Shown here piece by piece: positions 37,420 to 46,263 of a stretch of 64,000 nt of DNA (the first letter of the stretch is position 1; each line of letters opens with the position of its first letter). The stretch comes from Caballeronia sordidicola. Its GTDB lineage: Bacteria > Pseudomonadota > Gammaproteobacteria > Burkholderiales > Burkholderiaceae. The translations under genes and the position numbers were made by a program. The stretch covers positions 372,001 through 436,000 of the forward strand of contig NZ_JNFG01000199.1 of NCBI RefSeq assembly GCF_000729995.1. Direction: 5' to 3'. Below the pieces are notes generated by a model. It was not told the origin of the DNA, ran no database searches, and was given only the letters and a program-made list of their open reading frames with translations.

Positions 37420-38133
37420 GTGGGACGTACCCCGAAAAGTGTTGATGCAGAGACGGCGTCCTGCCCGATCAGGTCGATGTTTTCACGCAAGAAAGGCCGG
37501 CCGTCGAACGCAATGGCGGGCGACGTCGAAGAGCGGATTCTCGATGCCGCCACGTCCGTGTTCCTTCAGGACGGCTTTGGCGGGGCGTCGCTCGAACGCA
37601 TCGCCGAGGCGGCGGGCGCCGGCAAGGCGACACTCTACAGCCGGTATAGCGGCAAGGAAGCGCTATTTGCAGAAGTGGTCAAACGAACCTGCGAACGCAG
37701 CCTGCATCTCGTGTTTGAAGCGCCGCAATCAGTGGCGCTTGCGCCACGGCTGGTCTCGGTGACGCAGACGCTTGTCACGAGATTGCTCAGCGACGAGGTG
37801 ATTGGATTGATCAGACTGGTGGTCGCGGATGCGCCGCGGTTTCCAACGCTGGCGAAACTGACGAGCGACGCCGGCAGGTTGCGCGCAATAGAAGCGGTGG
37901 CGACGATGATCGCGGAGCACTCCGGGCGCACGCTCGATCCCCCGGCGCGCGCTCAAGCCAAGCGACATTCGCGCGCCCTTGCAACCCAGATCCTCGACGC
38001 GATCGTCTCGCCCATGCTCATGAGAGCCTTGATGGGCGAGAGTCTTGATGAGGTCCGCGGCGACATCCGTTCGCATGTGAAGCAGACGATCGCCCTCTTC
38101 GTGGCGGCCAATGCACTGGACGCTTTTCAGTAA
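37420..38133 (+). CDS. TetR-family regulator of the efflux operon
   Basis: Protein of about 237 residues. HTH region: VEERILDAATSVFLQDGFGGASLERIAEAAGAGKATLYSRYSGKEALFAEVVKRT; the C-terminal half (VTQTLVTRLLSDEVIGLIRLVVADAPRFPTLAKLT) is of the AefR-like TetR_C type. GTG at 37420 has AAGGAG 5 nt upstream and was chosen over GTG 37405. About 45 residues precede the HTH, somewhat long. Divergent from the EmrAB-NodT operon, which it most likely represses. Confidence 0.87.
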   Translation: MGRTPKSVDAETASCPIRSMFSRKKGRPSNAMAGDVEERILDAATSVFLQDGFGGASLERIAEAAGAGKATLYSRYSGKEALFAEVVKRTCERSLHLVFEAPQSVALAPRLVSVTQTLVTRLLSDEVIGLIRLVVADAPRFPTLAKLTSDAGRLRAIEAVATMIAEHSGRTLDPPARAQAKRHSRALATQILDAIVSPMLMRALMGESLDEVRGDIRSHVKQTIALFVAANALDAFQ

Positions 38134-38144
38134 GCGTCGCGAGC

Positions 38145-38351
38145 GTGAACCTATGCCGCCCACTGAAGCTTCGCCATATTTCGGTGGTACTCGAAATCGC
38201 GCGATGCGGGCGTCTGCAGAAGGCGGCAGAGGCGCTCATGGTGAATCACTCGGCCATATACCGTGCCGCTCGAGATCAATCGCCCGCATGCGCCGATATC
38301 GCGTCCAGAGTTCACGGAAATCGCCGCTCACATACATCCGATTTCGCATAG
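38145..38351 (+). pseudogene. LysR-type DNA-binding domain fragment
   Basis: The frame reads LKLRHISVVLEIARCGRLQKAAEALMVNHSAIYRA, the first helices of a LysR winged helix as in the GbpR/PcaQ subgroup, then loses similarity and ends after 68 codons; no ligand domain follows before the convergent MCP gene. GTG start without a clear ribosome site. Best read as the 5' stump of a deleted regulator gene. Confidence 0.5.
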
Positions 38352-38432
38352 ATATCCGCCGAACGTTAGGCCATTTGCGTTCGCTTTCTGGTTTGCAGCT
38401 AATGCCTTCAGCAAGGGAATGCGCGATTTCCT

Positions 38433-40022
38433 TTACGAAGCACTGAATCGCGACATGGTGACATCCATGTCGGCGAGCTTGAACACAGCCACGGCGTCTT
38501 TCAGGTCATTCGCCTGTTCTTCGAGAGACCGAGCCGCGGCGGCGGCCTCCTCCACGAGCGCAGCGTTCTGTTGCGTGACCTCGTCCATCTGGTTGACAGC
38601 CAGATTGACCTGCTCAATGCCGCGGCTCTGTTCCTCGGACGCAGCAGCAATTTCACCGACGATGTCGGAGACCTGCTTGATCGCCAGGTTGACTTGCCCC
38701 ATCGTCGCACCCACGTCATCTGCCTGCTTCGCGGCGTTCTGAATTATCTCGACCGACGAGCCGATCAGCTCCTTGATCTGCTTTGCAGCAGTGGCCGAGC
38801 GTTGAGCCAGGCTACGTACCTCGCTCGCGACCACGGCAAATCCACGTCCCTCTTCGCCGGCCCGAGCAGCCTCAACAGCCGCGTTCAGCGCAAGGATATT
38901 CGTCTGGAATGCGATGCCTTCGATCACGCCGGTGATCTCGGAAATCTTGTTCGAGCTGCCACTGATTTGCCCGATTGTCTGAATCATACCCAGTACCGCC
39001 TCATTCCCCGCGTCGGCCATGCCGGAGGCACGCACGGCCAGTGTGTTGGCCTGTCGCGCATTATCTGAGTTCTGTCTCACGGTTTCGGTCAATTGCGTCA
39101 TACTGGCCGCGGTCTCTTCAAGCGAACTTGCCTGTTGTTCAGTGCGAGAGGAGAGATCGAAGTTGCCAGCCGCTATCTCGCTCGAAGCGGTGGCGATGCT
39201 ATCGGCACCGGTCCGCACGCCCCCCACAATTCTTAGCAGGCTTTGGTTCATTGCTTTCATACTCAACATCAGTTGGCCGGTTTCATCGGTTGACGACGCC
39301 ACAATGCGAGTCGTCAGGTCACCCTCGGTGACACGCGTTGCCACAATCACGGCCTGTTTCAGTGGACGGGACACAGTGCGGGCAAGCCAACCACCTGCGA
39401 GAATGGCGGCAATTACCGCAATCAAGGACGTGGATAGGATCGTTACATACATCCTGATGCGCAGCGAATCGAGTTCATTCCGGCTCGCCAACATCCGCCC
39501 TTTCTCGTAATCATCCAGCTTGTCGATGGCCGCTATTAGCTTCTCGGTTCCAAGGTACGAACCGAAGCCTTCGGTCAGTCCGGACAGGTCACTCACATTG
39601 ACTGAAAACTCGTCCACTTTCTTTCGCATGTCCACGAGAGGGCCGACGACAGTCTGGAGCCATGCGTCGTATTGTTTCTGGCACTCGTCGGCAAGTCTCG
39701 CGCCTAAGGCTGTACCGTCTATCGGCCGCAACGCGGATAGTCTCGTGGCGAAATCGCCACCGTGCTTGACAATCCATTCCTTGTGCCCGGCTTTGCCGTT
39801 CAGGTTGTTTGCCAGAACAGCCCAGACGATATTCAGATAGTCCGCTGTTCCATCCGTTAGCAAGAGGAGTATCTGTTCCGATGCCTCAATCTCTTTCTGC
39901 TTTTGGTCGATAGCCCGGACGCTGGATAAGCAGATACCCGCGCTCACTACGAAGGCAAAGATTGCACTGAAAAATGCGAGACTTATCTTTCCGGCAATGG
40001 ATAGATTCTGGATGGTCTTCAT
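38433..40022 (-). CDS. methyl-accepting chemotaxis protein
   Basis: Protein of 529 residues with the classical layout: first membrane helix (ISLAFFSAIFAFVVSAGICLSS), a periplasmic four-helix-type ligand domain of about 150 residues, second membrane helix (LIAVIAAILAGGWLA), HAMP region, and a long signalling coiled coil with the hairpin tip around RAGEEGRGFAVVASEVRSLAQRSA. It lacks the C-terminal NWETF-type CheR tether, so adaptation must rely on other receptors. Start at ATG 40022; an upstream GTG is possible. It lies downstream of the orphan PotD-like gene on the same strand but 314 bp away. Confidence 0.92.
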   Translation of the reverse strand: MKTIQNLSIAGKISLAFFSAIFAFVVSAGICLSSVRAIDQKQKEIEASEQILLLLTDGTADYLNIVWAVLANNLNGKAGHKEWIVKHGGDFATRLSALRPIDGTALGARLADECQKQYDAWLQTVVGPLVDMRKKVDEFSVNVSDLSGLTEGFGSYLGTEKLIAAIDKLDDYEKGRMLASRNELDSLRIRMYVTILSTSLIAVIAAILAGGWLARTVSRPLKQAVIVATRVTEGDLTTRIVASSTDETGQLMLSMKAMNQSLLRIVGGVRTGADSIATASSEIAAGNFDLSSRTEQQASSLEETAASMTQLTETVRQNSDNARQANTLAVRASGMADAGNEAVLGMIQTIGQISGSSNKISEITGVIEGIAFQTNILALNAAVEAARAGEEGRGFAVVASEVRSLAQRSATAAKQIKELIGSSVEIIQNAAKQADDVGATMGQVNLAIKQVSDIVGEIAAASEEQSRGIEQVNLAVNQMDEVTQQNAALVEEAAAAARSLEEQANDLKDAVAVFKLADMDVTMSRFSAS

Positions 40023-40336
40023 TGGAGGTCTTTGTAAGCAGTCTATTGTTGGTAAACGCGTCACACATCAGTAACCCGAGCTCTACATCAATGTCTTGGC
40101 AGAGGAGCCGACGACACACGAGGATCGGCGCCAGGAACGCGAATATGTCCTAGCTGGCGCCGGTTAGCGGTACACACGTCAGCAATCGAATACTCGAAAA
40201 TGTCTGCGCTCCTTGCCCCACCGTCGGCTTGTTAGAACACCCCTATTGCATACGAGGTTGCCTATAAGCGGCGCTGAACACTCAAAGCATTAGGCATGAC
40301 GACTCCCGGGCAGCGACGCGTAGCTCCGCGGCTCGG
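40023..40336. other. intergenic region with a spaced inverted repeat
   Basis: No gene seen. CGGCGCCAG (40126-40134) and CTGGCGCCG (40154-40162) are perfect 9-base inverted arms 19 bases apart, able to form a hairpin or bind a dimeric regulator, about 105-140 bp before the MCP start. Confidence 0.5.
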
Positions 40337-41368
40337 TTACTTCGATTGCCATGCATACCAGCGCTCAGCGATCTCGTCACGATGCTCGGCCCAGTACTTC
40401 ATGTCGAGGTTGATCTGCGACGTCTTGTACTGATCGGGCAGCGTTTTCGCGACCGACGGCGACATCAGCGCTGCGGACTTCACGTTGACTGGCGCATAAC
40501 CCGTTGCCGTTGCGAAGTCTGCCTGTGCCTGCGCACTCGTCGCAGCAGCCAGGTACTTCATCGCTTCGGCCTTGTGTTTGGCGCCCTTCGGAATTACCAG
40601 CATGTCGGCAGCCGTCAGGTTCTGGCTCCATGAAATGCCGACCGGCACGCCCGTCTGTTCGAGCGCATGCAGGCGGCCATTCCAGAACATGCCGATCGGT
40701 GCTTCACCTGAGGCGAGCAACTGCTGCGACTGCGCGCCGCCACTCCACCAGACGATGTCACTCTTTATTGTGTCGAGCTTCCTGAACGCCCGATCGAGAT
40801 CGAGCGGATACAGCTTGTTCTGCGGCACGCCATCGGCGAGCAGTGCGATTTCAAGCACGCCTGGTGCGGACCACTTGTAGAACGTGCGCTTGCCGGGGAA
40901 ACGTTTGGTGTCGAACACGTCAGCCCAGGCCGACGGTTGTGCGGCCGTGTACTTCGCCTTGTTGTAGCCAAGCACGAACGAATAGTAGAAGCTGCCCACC
41001 GCGCTGGCCGACGCGAAGCGCGGATCGAGCTCGCCTTTGTTGACGACCGAATAGTCGATCGGCTCGATCAGACCCGCCTTCTGCGCGGCATACGCGAAGT
41101 CGCCTTCGACGTCGACCACATCCCAATTGACGTTGCCGCTGTCGACCATTGCCTTCAACTTGCCGTAGTCCGTCGGCCCGTCCATCAGCACGTTGATACC
41201 GGTCGCCTGCGTGAATGGCTGCGCCCAGCTCTTTTGTTGTGACGACTGCGTCGTGCCGCCCCAACTCGTGAAGACGATCGGGTCTGCGGCGAGTACTGGC
41301 GCCGCCGCAAACGCCGCCGCACAGACGGCGATCAACGGCGTGATAAACGAGGTGCTTCTGCTGCTCAT
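40337..41368 (-). CDS. PotD-like ABC transporter substrate-binding protein
   Basis: Protein of 343 residues with signal peptide (FITPLIAVCAAAFAAAPVLA) and a polyamine-binding-protein fold: IVFTSWGGTTQSSQQKSWAQPFTQATGINVLMDGPTDYGKLKAMV, then NWDVVDVEGDFAYAA and WWSGGAQSQQLLASGEAPIGMFWNGR. It captures a polyamine-like or other small cation in the periplasm. GGAG precedes ATG 41368. No permease or ATPase genes are nearby; instead an AA_synth remnant lies just upstream, so part of an ancestral transport operon may have been lost. Confidence 0.88.
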   Translation of the reverse strand: MSSRSTSFITPLIAVCAAAFAAAPVLAADPIVFTSWGGTTQSSQQKSWAQPFTQATGINVLMDGPTDYGKLKAMVDSGNVNWDVVDVEGDFAYAAQKAGLIEPIDYSVVNKGELDPRFASASAVGSFYYSFVLGYNKAKYTAAQPSAWADVFDTKRFPGKRTFYKWSAPGVLEIALLADGVPQNKLYPLDLDRAFRKLDTIKSDIVWWSGGAQSQQLLASGEAPIGMFWNGRLHALEQTGVPVGISWSQNLTAADMLVIPKGAKHKAEAMKYLAAATSAQAQADFATATGYAPVNVKSAALMSPSVAKTLPDQYKTSQINLDMKYWAEHRDEIAERWYAWQSK

Positions 41369-41434
41369 GTCAATCTCCTGGGTAGCGGTTGGGTATCCAA
41401 TCAACGGATAGGGCGGCCAGTCGTACGCTCTCTC

Positions 41435-41691
41435 TCAGGCGAGCGGCGAAAAGCGTGCTGGCTTCATGATCGTGTTCTGCATTTCTTCCAGCTGTCCCTG
41501 GCTCTTCGGCGCAAGTGCGTGTATCTCGGACTTCAGGTCGTTGGCGCAACCCCGGCTCGTCCACGGCCCGTTCACGGCTTAAGCAGCACGGCCGCCGCGC
41601 TGAGCACCTCCAATGGCCGGGCCGCAGCCTTATCACCTTCGATAAAGGTCTCTTCGACATAGGTGACCAACTTGCGCGCTTCCAGCTTCAT
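41435..41691 (-). pseudogene. AA_synth-family gene remnant (frameshifted and truncated)
   Basis: From ATG 41691 the frame reads KLEARKLVTYVEETFIEGDK, AAARPLEVLSAAAVLLKP and stops at 41572; a neighbouring frame continues GPWTSRGCANDLKSEIHALAPKSQGQLEEMQNTI and ends at 41435. This matches the first third of the 'amino acid synthesis' family (PF06684-type), whose full proteins are about 190 residues. The gene is frameshifted and its rest is missing. It sits 67 bp before the PotD-like gene and behind two perfect operator-like sites. Confidence 0.65.
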
Positions 41692-41742
41692 ATCGTTTCC
41701 TGGCAAGCAACGTGGGCGAGGCTAAGAATGTCGCTCGTTGAG

Positions 41743-41803
41743 ATTATGGTATTCCATAATATGTATGCAAGCCAAGCGCGTCAATATTATGGAATACCAT
41801 AAT
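41743..41803. promoter_or_regulatory. pair of identical GntR-type operators
   Basis: ATTATGGTATTCCATAAT (41743-41760) and its exact reverse complement ATTATGGAATACCATAAT (41786-41803) are each near-perfect palindromes with TGG...CCA cores of the type bound by GntR/FCD regulators. They are 43 bp apart, about four helical turns, and 52 bp before the AA_synth remnant, so they were its promoter control and may still act on the PotD-like gene. Confidence 0.7.
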
Positions 41804-41970
41804 TTGGTCGACAGATTGTTGAATATGCTTTGGGCTAGCGGATTGATTTGGACAGCAGCGCCGACGTAGCAACGGCCGAATCCATCAAGTAAGAAACGGT
41901 AAGCATGTGATGGAGGTCAAGGGTCACCCCCACCGCGGCGAGCCTTAGTTGCTTAGTTGATCTGTTGAGG

Positions 41971-42141
41971 AGAGCAGTCGATCAGCACGACGCCGAGTTC
42001 GATATCCTGCTGCAGGAGCGTCGGGACACGGTGGCATCGAAGCAGTTTTTCAGACGCGTGCTTGCCGCTTGTCCCGAGGCACCGTGCAAAATCGTGATTG
42101 ATCAACTGCGCGGCTATTTTCCAGTTGGAAAACGGCTTTAA
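41971..42141 (+). pseudogene. IS6-family transposase remnant
   Basis: About 56 codons match the DDE core of IS6/IS26-type transposases: RAVDQHDAEFDILLQERRDTVASKQFFRRVL, then IVIDQLRGY, equal to the R/W-AVDQ-G...LDVLVQ.RRD...AK.FF...IVTD.LRSY pattern. Start and C-terminus are gone and no terminal repeats were found. It marks the old insertion that probably broke the locus around the AA_synth and PotD-like genes. Another 264 bp to the kinase gene show nothing. Confidence 0.6.
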
Positions 42142-42405
42142 TTCGACGACTGGAAAACTGGGTCGAGGCGGCCGCGAATTCGGGCGCCAGGGGTTCGTCG
42201 GATTGTCGGGTACGAGTTAGGGCACCGTTACGCTGGGTCGTCAATACGACCCGGTGGCCGATTTGGTTCAGCAGGTGCAGGGTGACAACTGTCTTGGCTG
42301 CAATTTCAATTCAACCATGGGCGAGAGAACGCGCCGGCCTCCCGACCCTTGCGTACAAGGCAGCAAATACGACGGACCTTTAGTCAAAAGCACTAAAGCT
42401 TGCCG

Positions 42406-45400
42406 TCAGGCACCCGGACCAAACGGCACACGCACCTTGATAGAAGTACCATGCCCCGGCGAACTGGCGACGTCGAGCGCGCCACCCAGCATCAACACGC
42501 GCTCCTTCATACCCGCCAACCCAAAGGATTTCCTGGGAATCGCCACGGGGTCAAATCCGCGGCCGTCATCGCGCACTTCCAGCAAACAATCGTCCCCCGT
42601 CTGCTCCAGCGTAATGAACACCTCGTGCGCTTCGGCATGTCGGGTGACATTGGTGAGCGCCTCCTGGACGATCCGGAAGATCGCAACGGCCCGCTCCTCT
42701 GCCAGCTCCGGACTTTCATCCGACACGCTCAGGCGGCAGGTCGTCTGGCCATGCTGCGAAAATTCGGCAGCCAGCCACTCGAGCGCCGCGGCGATACCCG
42801 CGTCGAGCACCGCAGGACGCAGCGAGGTCACGACGTCGCGTAGCACCTGCATCGTTTTGTCGGACAGGAGCAGTATTCTCTGGACATGCTCGCCTAGGTC
42901 CGGATTGTCATGGCCGAACCGCAGGCGCAGGGTCGAGACACCCATGCGAAGCGCGGTCAGGTGCTGGCCGAGTTCGTCGTGCATCTCGCGGGCGATACGC
43001 TTGCGCTCTTCCTCGCGAGCCGTTTCGCGCCGTGAGGTGAGCTCACGCAGCAACTCATAAGATTCGCGCAAGCGCTGCTCGGCTTCCTTGCGCTCGGTGA
43101 TATCGCGCCAGATTGTCAACACACTCTGCACTCCCCCATCCGCGTTGTACTCGGGCACAGCATGGGCATACCAGCACTTAGCCTCGCCGTGCCGGGTCCA
43201 GCTCACTTCGAATTTGGCCGCCACGCCGCTTTCCATGATCTCCTTGAGTTTCGCCTGAACCCGCTGGGTTACTTCGTCCGTAGCACCCATGACCTCCGTA
43301 GGCTCACCTAAAAGCTTCTCGGCCGCAACGCCGGTCACGCGCACGAATTCCGGGTTGACGTACGTACGGCGGCAGTTCCGGTCGTACCGGACAATCGCAT
43401 CCGGCGCGTTTTCCGCAAGCGTGCGAAAGGCCCGTTCGCTGTCGCGCAATGCCACTTCGGTCGTTCTCAGTCTGGTGATGTCGCGGCCAATGCCCAGCAC
43501 GCTGACGACCTTGCCTTCGGCGTCCTTTTCCGGAACATGCCGCGCCTCGAGCATGCGGACGCCCTGGACGGTTTGCCATCGCGTTTCATCTTCGTTCGAT
43601 TGCCCCTCCAAAAACGCCCGCTGGATACCTTGCTCAATACGCTCGGTTTGCTCCGCGTCATCAGTAGGAAGCTCGCTTGGCCGCTTGCCGATCAAAGCCT
43701 CCTGTGGCAGGCCGAACCCCTTGGTTATGGCGGGATTGGCGTAGAGAAACCTGCCGTCGCGGTCAAACCGGGCAATGAAATCCGGAAAGTTCTCGGTCAG
43801 CGTGCGAAAGAGCTGCTCGCTTCGCTTCAATTCGTCGATGTCGCGACAGACGGCGAGCACGCTGGCAACCTTACCGTCGGGCGCAAACTCGGGAACGATC
43901 AGCATATGCCCCCAGCGAATCTGGCCTTCGCCACCGCGCAGCCGCACCTCCTCTGTCACTTCGTTGCCGGTTTCCACCACGCGCCGCAACTGGTCCATAT
44001 AGCGAGCAGCATCGACAAACGACGATAGTTGAGCCGGCGTCGTACCGAGCACGTCGCTGGCTGGCAAGCTCATCAGCTTGAGAAGCGCAGGATTCGCGTA
44101 TACGCGGTGAAAGTCGAGATCGTAACGGGCGATGTAATCGGGTGAATGCTCCACAACGGCGCGGAAGGCCTGTTCACTCGCATAGAGCCGCTGCTCCGCC
44201 TCCTTGCGCTCGGTAATATCGAGACCCAGCGCAAGCGCGCCCACAACCTCGCCCTGCAACCCGCGCTCAGCGATGATCCGGACGTGATGATGGCGCGCGC
44301 CACTGCCACCATCGGGCACAGTGACTTCGACATGACGCTCCGTGCCGGTTTCAATGACGCTCTCGAGCAACCCCTGATACTGCGCGTACCGGCCATCGGA
44401 CTCATGGTCCACCGGTGTCTTGCCCAACAAATCCTGCAAGGGTTTGCGCAGCGTCGCTGCAAGCCCCGAATTGGCGTAGACGAGACGGCATTGCCGGTCA
44501 TATCGGCAGATAACGTCGAGCGTGCTTTCCGCCAGCCAGCGGAACTGAGCTTCGAGTTCCAGTTGGGTCGTCAGCAGCGATTCTGTCCGATGGTGGGCCG
44601 TCATGTCTCGTGCAATGCCGACAATCCGGTGAATGCGTCCGGACTCGTCGTGCACGGGGATCAGGGTCGAGTGGAAATGGTGGCGCCCGCCGGGCAGTTC
44701 GAGCGTCAGTTCATCGTTGCAAGCCACGCCGGATTGAACACATTGCCGGTATTTCTCGCCCAGGACCTCGGCTACCTCTTTCGGCAATGCGTAGTCGATG
44801 AACTTGCCAATCAATTTTTCCCTCAGGATACCGAATGATTTTTCTCCGGCAGGGTTGATCTCGAGCGTGCGAAAACGTCCTTCCAACGTTACTTCAAGCA
44901 GATAGAGGACATCTGAAACATTGTCGAAAACCTGCCGGTAACGCTGTTCGCTCTCCCTCAGCGCGAGTTTTGCACGCTCGCGCTCGGTGACGTCGCGCGC
45001 GATCGACAGGTTGTACTCCTTACCGCCATATTCGAAATGGCTGGCGTTGATCTGGACCGGCAGCAGGCTGCCGTCCTTGCGGCGATGCGTAGTCTCGACA
45101 ACGAGCGAACCCTTCTCGCGCAGCGCCGGCCATGCCTCGTCCCATCGATCGGCAGTCCATTCCGGATCGATATCCGCCACGCCCATCTGCAACAATTCGG
45201 TATTGCTGTATCCCAGCGTCCGGCAGGCTTCCTCGTTGGCATAGACGAGGCGACCGGCTTCATTGAACAGATAGGCGGATTCGCGCACCTGATTAAGTGC
45301 AAAACTGGTCAGGTGCAGGAGTTCATCACGCTCGGCCAGCAACCGCTTCAGATTATCGCGGTCCTGACGCAAAGCAGCATTTTCCCGTTCCAGTTCTTTG

Positions 45401-45444
45401 AGAATCGCATCTGTGCCGCCGGCGTCGCGTGCGGATTCGTTCAT
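42406..45444 (-). CDS. six-PAS sensor histidine kinase (NarL/HisKA_3 class)
   Basis: Protein of 1012 residues without membrane helices, so probably a cytosolic sensor. A short coiled coil (ILKELERENAALRQDRDNLKRLLAERDEL) is followed by about six PAS/PAC units between residues 45 and 800, seen from repeated F-x-x-x-L.FVYANPA and ..DITERKEAEQRL blocks. The HisKA_3 H-box is REMHDELGQH with His near 822; the ATPase domain has an N-box (QEALTNVTRHA) and DDGRGFDP. It should phosphorylate a LuxR-type response regulator, but none is encoded nearby. PAS ligands unknown. Confidence 0.9.
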   Translation of the reverse strand: MNESARDAGGTDAILKELERENAALRQDRDNLKRLLAERDELLHLTSFALNQVRESAYLFNEAGRLVYANEEACRTLGYSNTELLQMGVADIDPEWTADRWDEAWPALREKGSLVVETTHRRKDGSLLPVQINASHFEYGGKEYNLSIARDVTERERAKLALRESEQRYRQVFDNVSDVLYLLEVTLEGRFRTLEINPAGEKSFGILREKLIGKFIDYALPKEVAEVLGEKYRQCVQSGVACNDELTLELPGGRHHFHSTLIPVHDESGRIHRIVGIARDMTAHHRTESLLTTQLELEAQFRWLAESTLDVICRYDRQCRLVYANSGLAATLRKPLQDLLGKTPVDHESDGRYAQYQGLLESVIETGTERHVEVTVPDGGSGARHHHVRIIAERGLQGEVVGALALGLDITERKEAEQRLYASEQAFRAVVEHSPDYIARYDLDFHRVYANPALLKLMSLPASDVLGTTPAQLSSFVDAARYMDQLRRVVETGNEVTEEVRLRGGEGQIRWGHMLIVPEFAPDGKVASVLAVCRDIDELKRSEQLFRTLTENFPDFIARFDRDGRFLYANPAITKGFGLPQEALIGKRPSELPTDDAEQTERIEQGIQRAFLEGQSNEDETRWQTVQGVRMLEARHVPEKDAEGKVVSVLGIGRDITRLRTTEVALRDSERAFRTLAENAPDAIVRYDRNCRRTYVNPEFVRVTGVAAEKLLGEPTEVMGATDEVTQRVQAKLKEIMESGVAAKFEVSWTRHGEAKCWYAHAVPEYNADGGVQSVLTIWRDITERKEAEQRLRESYELLRELTSRRETAREEERKRIAREMHDELGQHLTALRMGVSTLRLRFGHDNPDLGEHVQRILLLSDKTMQVLRDVVTSLRPAVLDAGIAAALEWLAAEFSQHGQTTCRLSVSDESPELAEERAVAIFRIVQEALTNVTRHAEAHEVFITLEQTGDDCLLEVRDDGRGFDPVAIPRKSFGLAGMKERVLMLGGALDVASSPGHGTSIKVRVPFGPGA

Positions 45445-45580
45445 ACATTGCCCACGAAAGTTCTACTCGACACGGAATTGCACCCTCGACCGGACTTTCA
45501 ATGCGAGCCCCAAGCCGTTGTTTCGCGATTGTCTTGCCGTTGGAGGCGCAAGTGCGTACCCGCAAACAGTGAGTCGTCAT

Positions 45581-45883
45581 CTATCGCGCTTGACGCCTGC
45601 GCCTGCCGGCTATCATGCGCAGCAACACCAAGAGCATGACTGCGATACCGGTACCACTAGTGAGCGGAATGAATAGCGCCAAAAAGGAATCGTATTGACT
45701 GGAGACCGTCCCTACCCAGTATTCCTCGATCAACGCTTCCAGCGTCGCCCCCAAAGAGAGCGGGAACAACACGGTTGCCAGGAGCAGCAACCCCGCAAGC
45801 ACTGCGCTGATAATACCGCGAGGGGCGACTGCGTCTCGCCTGGATGCTGATGATTGCCCGTTGAGCGGTACTCGAGTGGTCAT
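45581..45883 (-). CDS. small two-helix membrane protein
   Basis: Protein of 100 residues with two strong hydrophobic helices (GIISAVLAGLLLLATVLFPLSL and FLALFIPLTSGTGIAVMLLVLLRMIAG), an acidic loop between them (LEALIEEYWVGTVSSQYD) and a very basic C-terminus (RRRRQAR). No family recognised. It lies upstream of the kinase gene on the same strand with a 136-bp gap. The ATG at 45883 was chosen over an upstream extension lacking a hydrophobic pattern. Confidence 0.55.
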   Translation of the reverse strand: MTTRVPLNGQSSASRRDAVAPRGIISAVLAGLLLLATVLFPLSLGATLEALIEEYWVGTVSSQYDSFLALFIPLTSGTGIAVMLLVLLRMIAGRRRRQAR

Positions 45884-46220
45884 GGTGATTTCGCTCTGTT
45901 CGTTTGTGCAGTAAGGCACGGTACAGTGTGCACTTTCCCCTGGAAACGCCAAAGGCGAAAAAGGCTTCTTTGCAGCGGCCGGAATCACGCAAAATGGCGC
46001 TGCGCCATTGGCAGACTAACCGGAATAATATTCGAACTCCATCCTGATCGCCTACTGCAAGAGATTTTCGATGCAGCTCTTCGCCTTTTAGTCAGGCCCG
46101 GTTCGCCGAACTATTTGCAGCAAGAGATGCTTGCAGCCTGCTCGCCCGCGTCCACGCCTGGCCTTTATCAAAGGCTCGGGAACGAGAGCGGTATCGCGAA
46201 ACGAAGATGACCGGTTGATC

Positions 46221-46245
46221 GCATACAATGCGTATACCGTGCATT
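46221..46245. promoter_or_regulatory. GntR autoregulatory site
   Basis: GCATACAATGCGTATACCGTGCATT contains CGTATACCG (46231-46239), the same core as the double site at 50018-50036, with a flanking GCATAC half-site. It lies 19 bp before the GntR start, fitting autorepression. Confidence 0.55.
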
Positions 46246-46263
46246 TAAAGCGAGCGAGACAAC

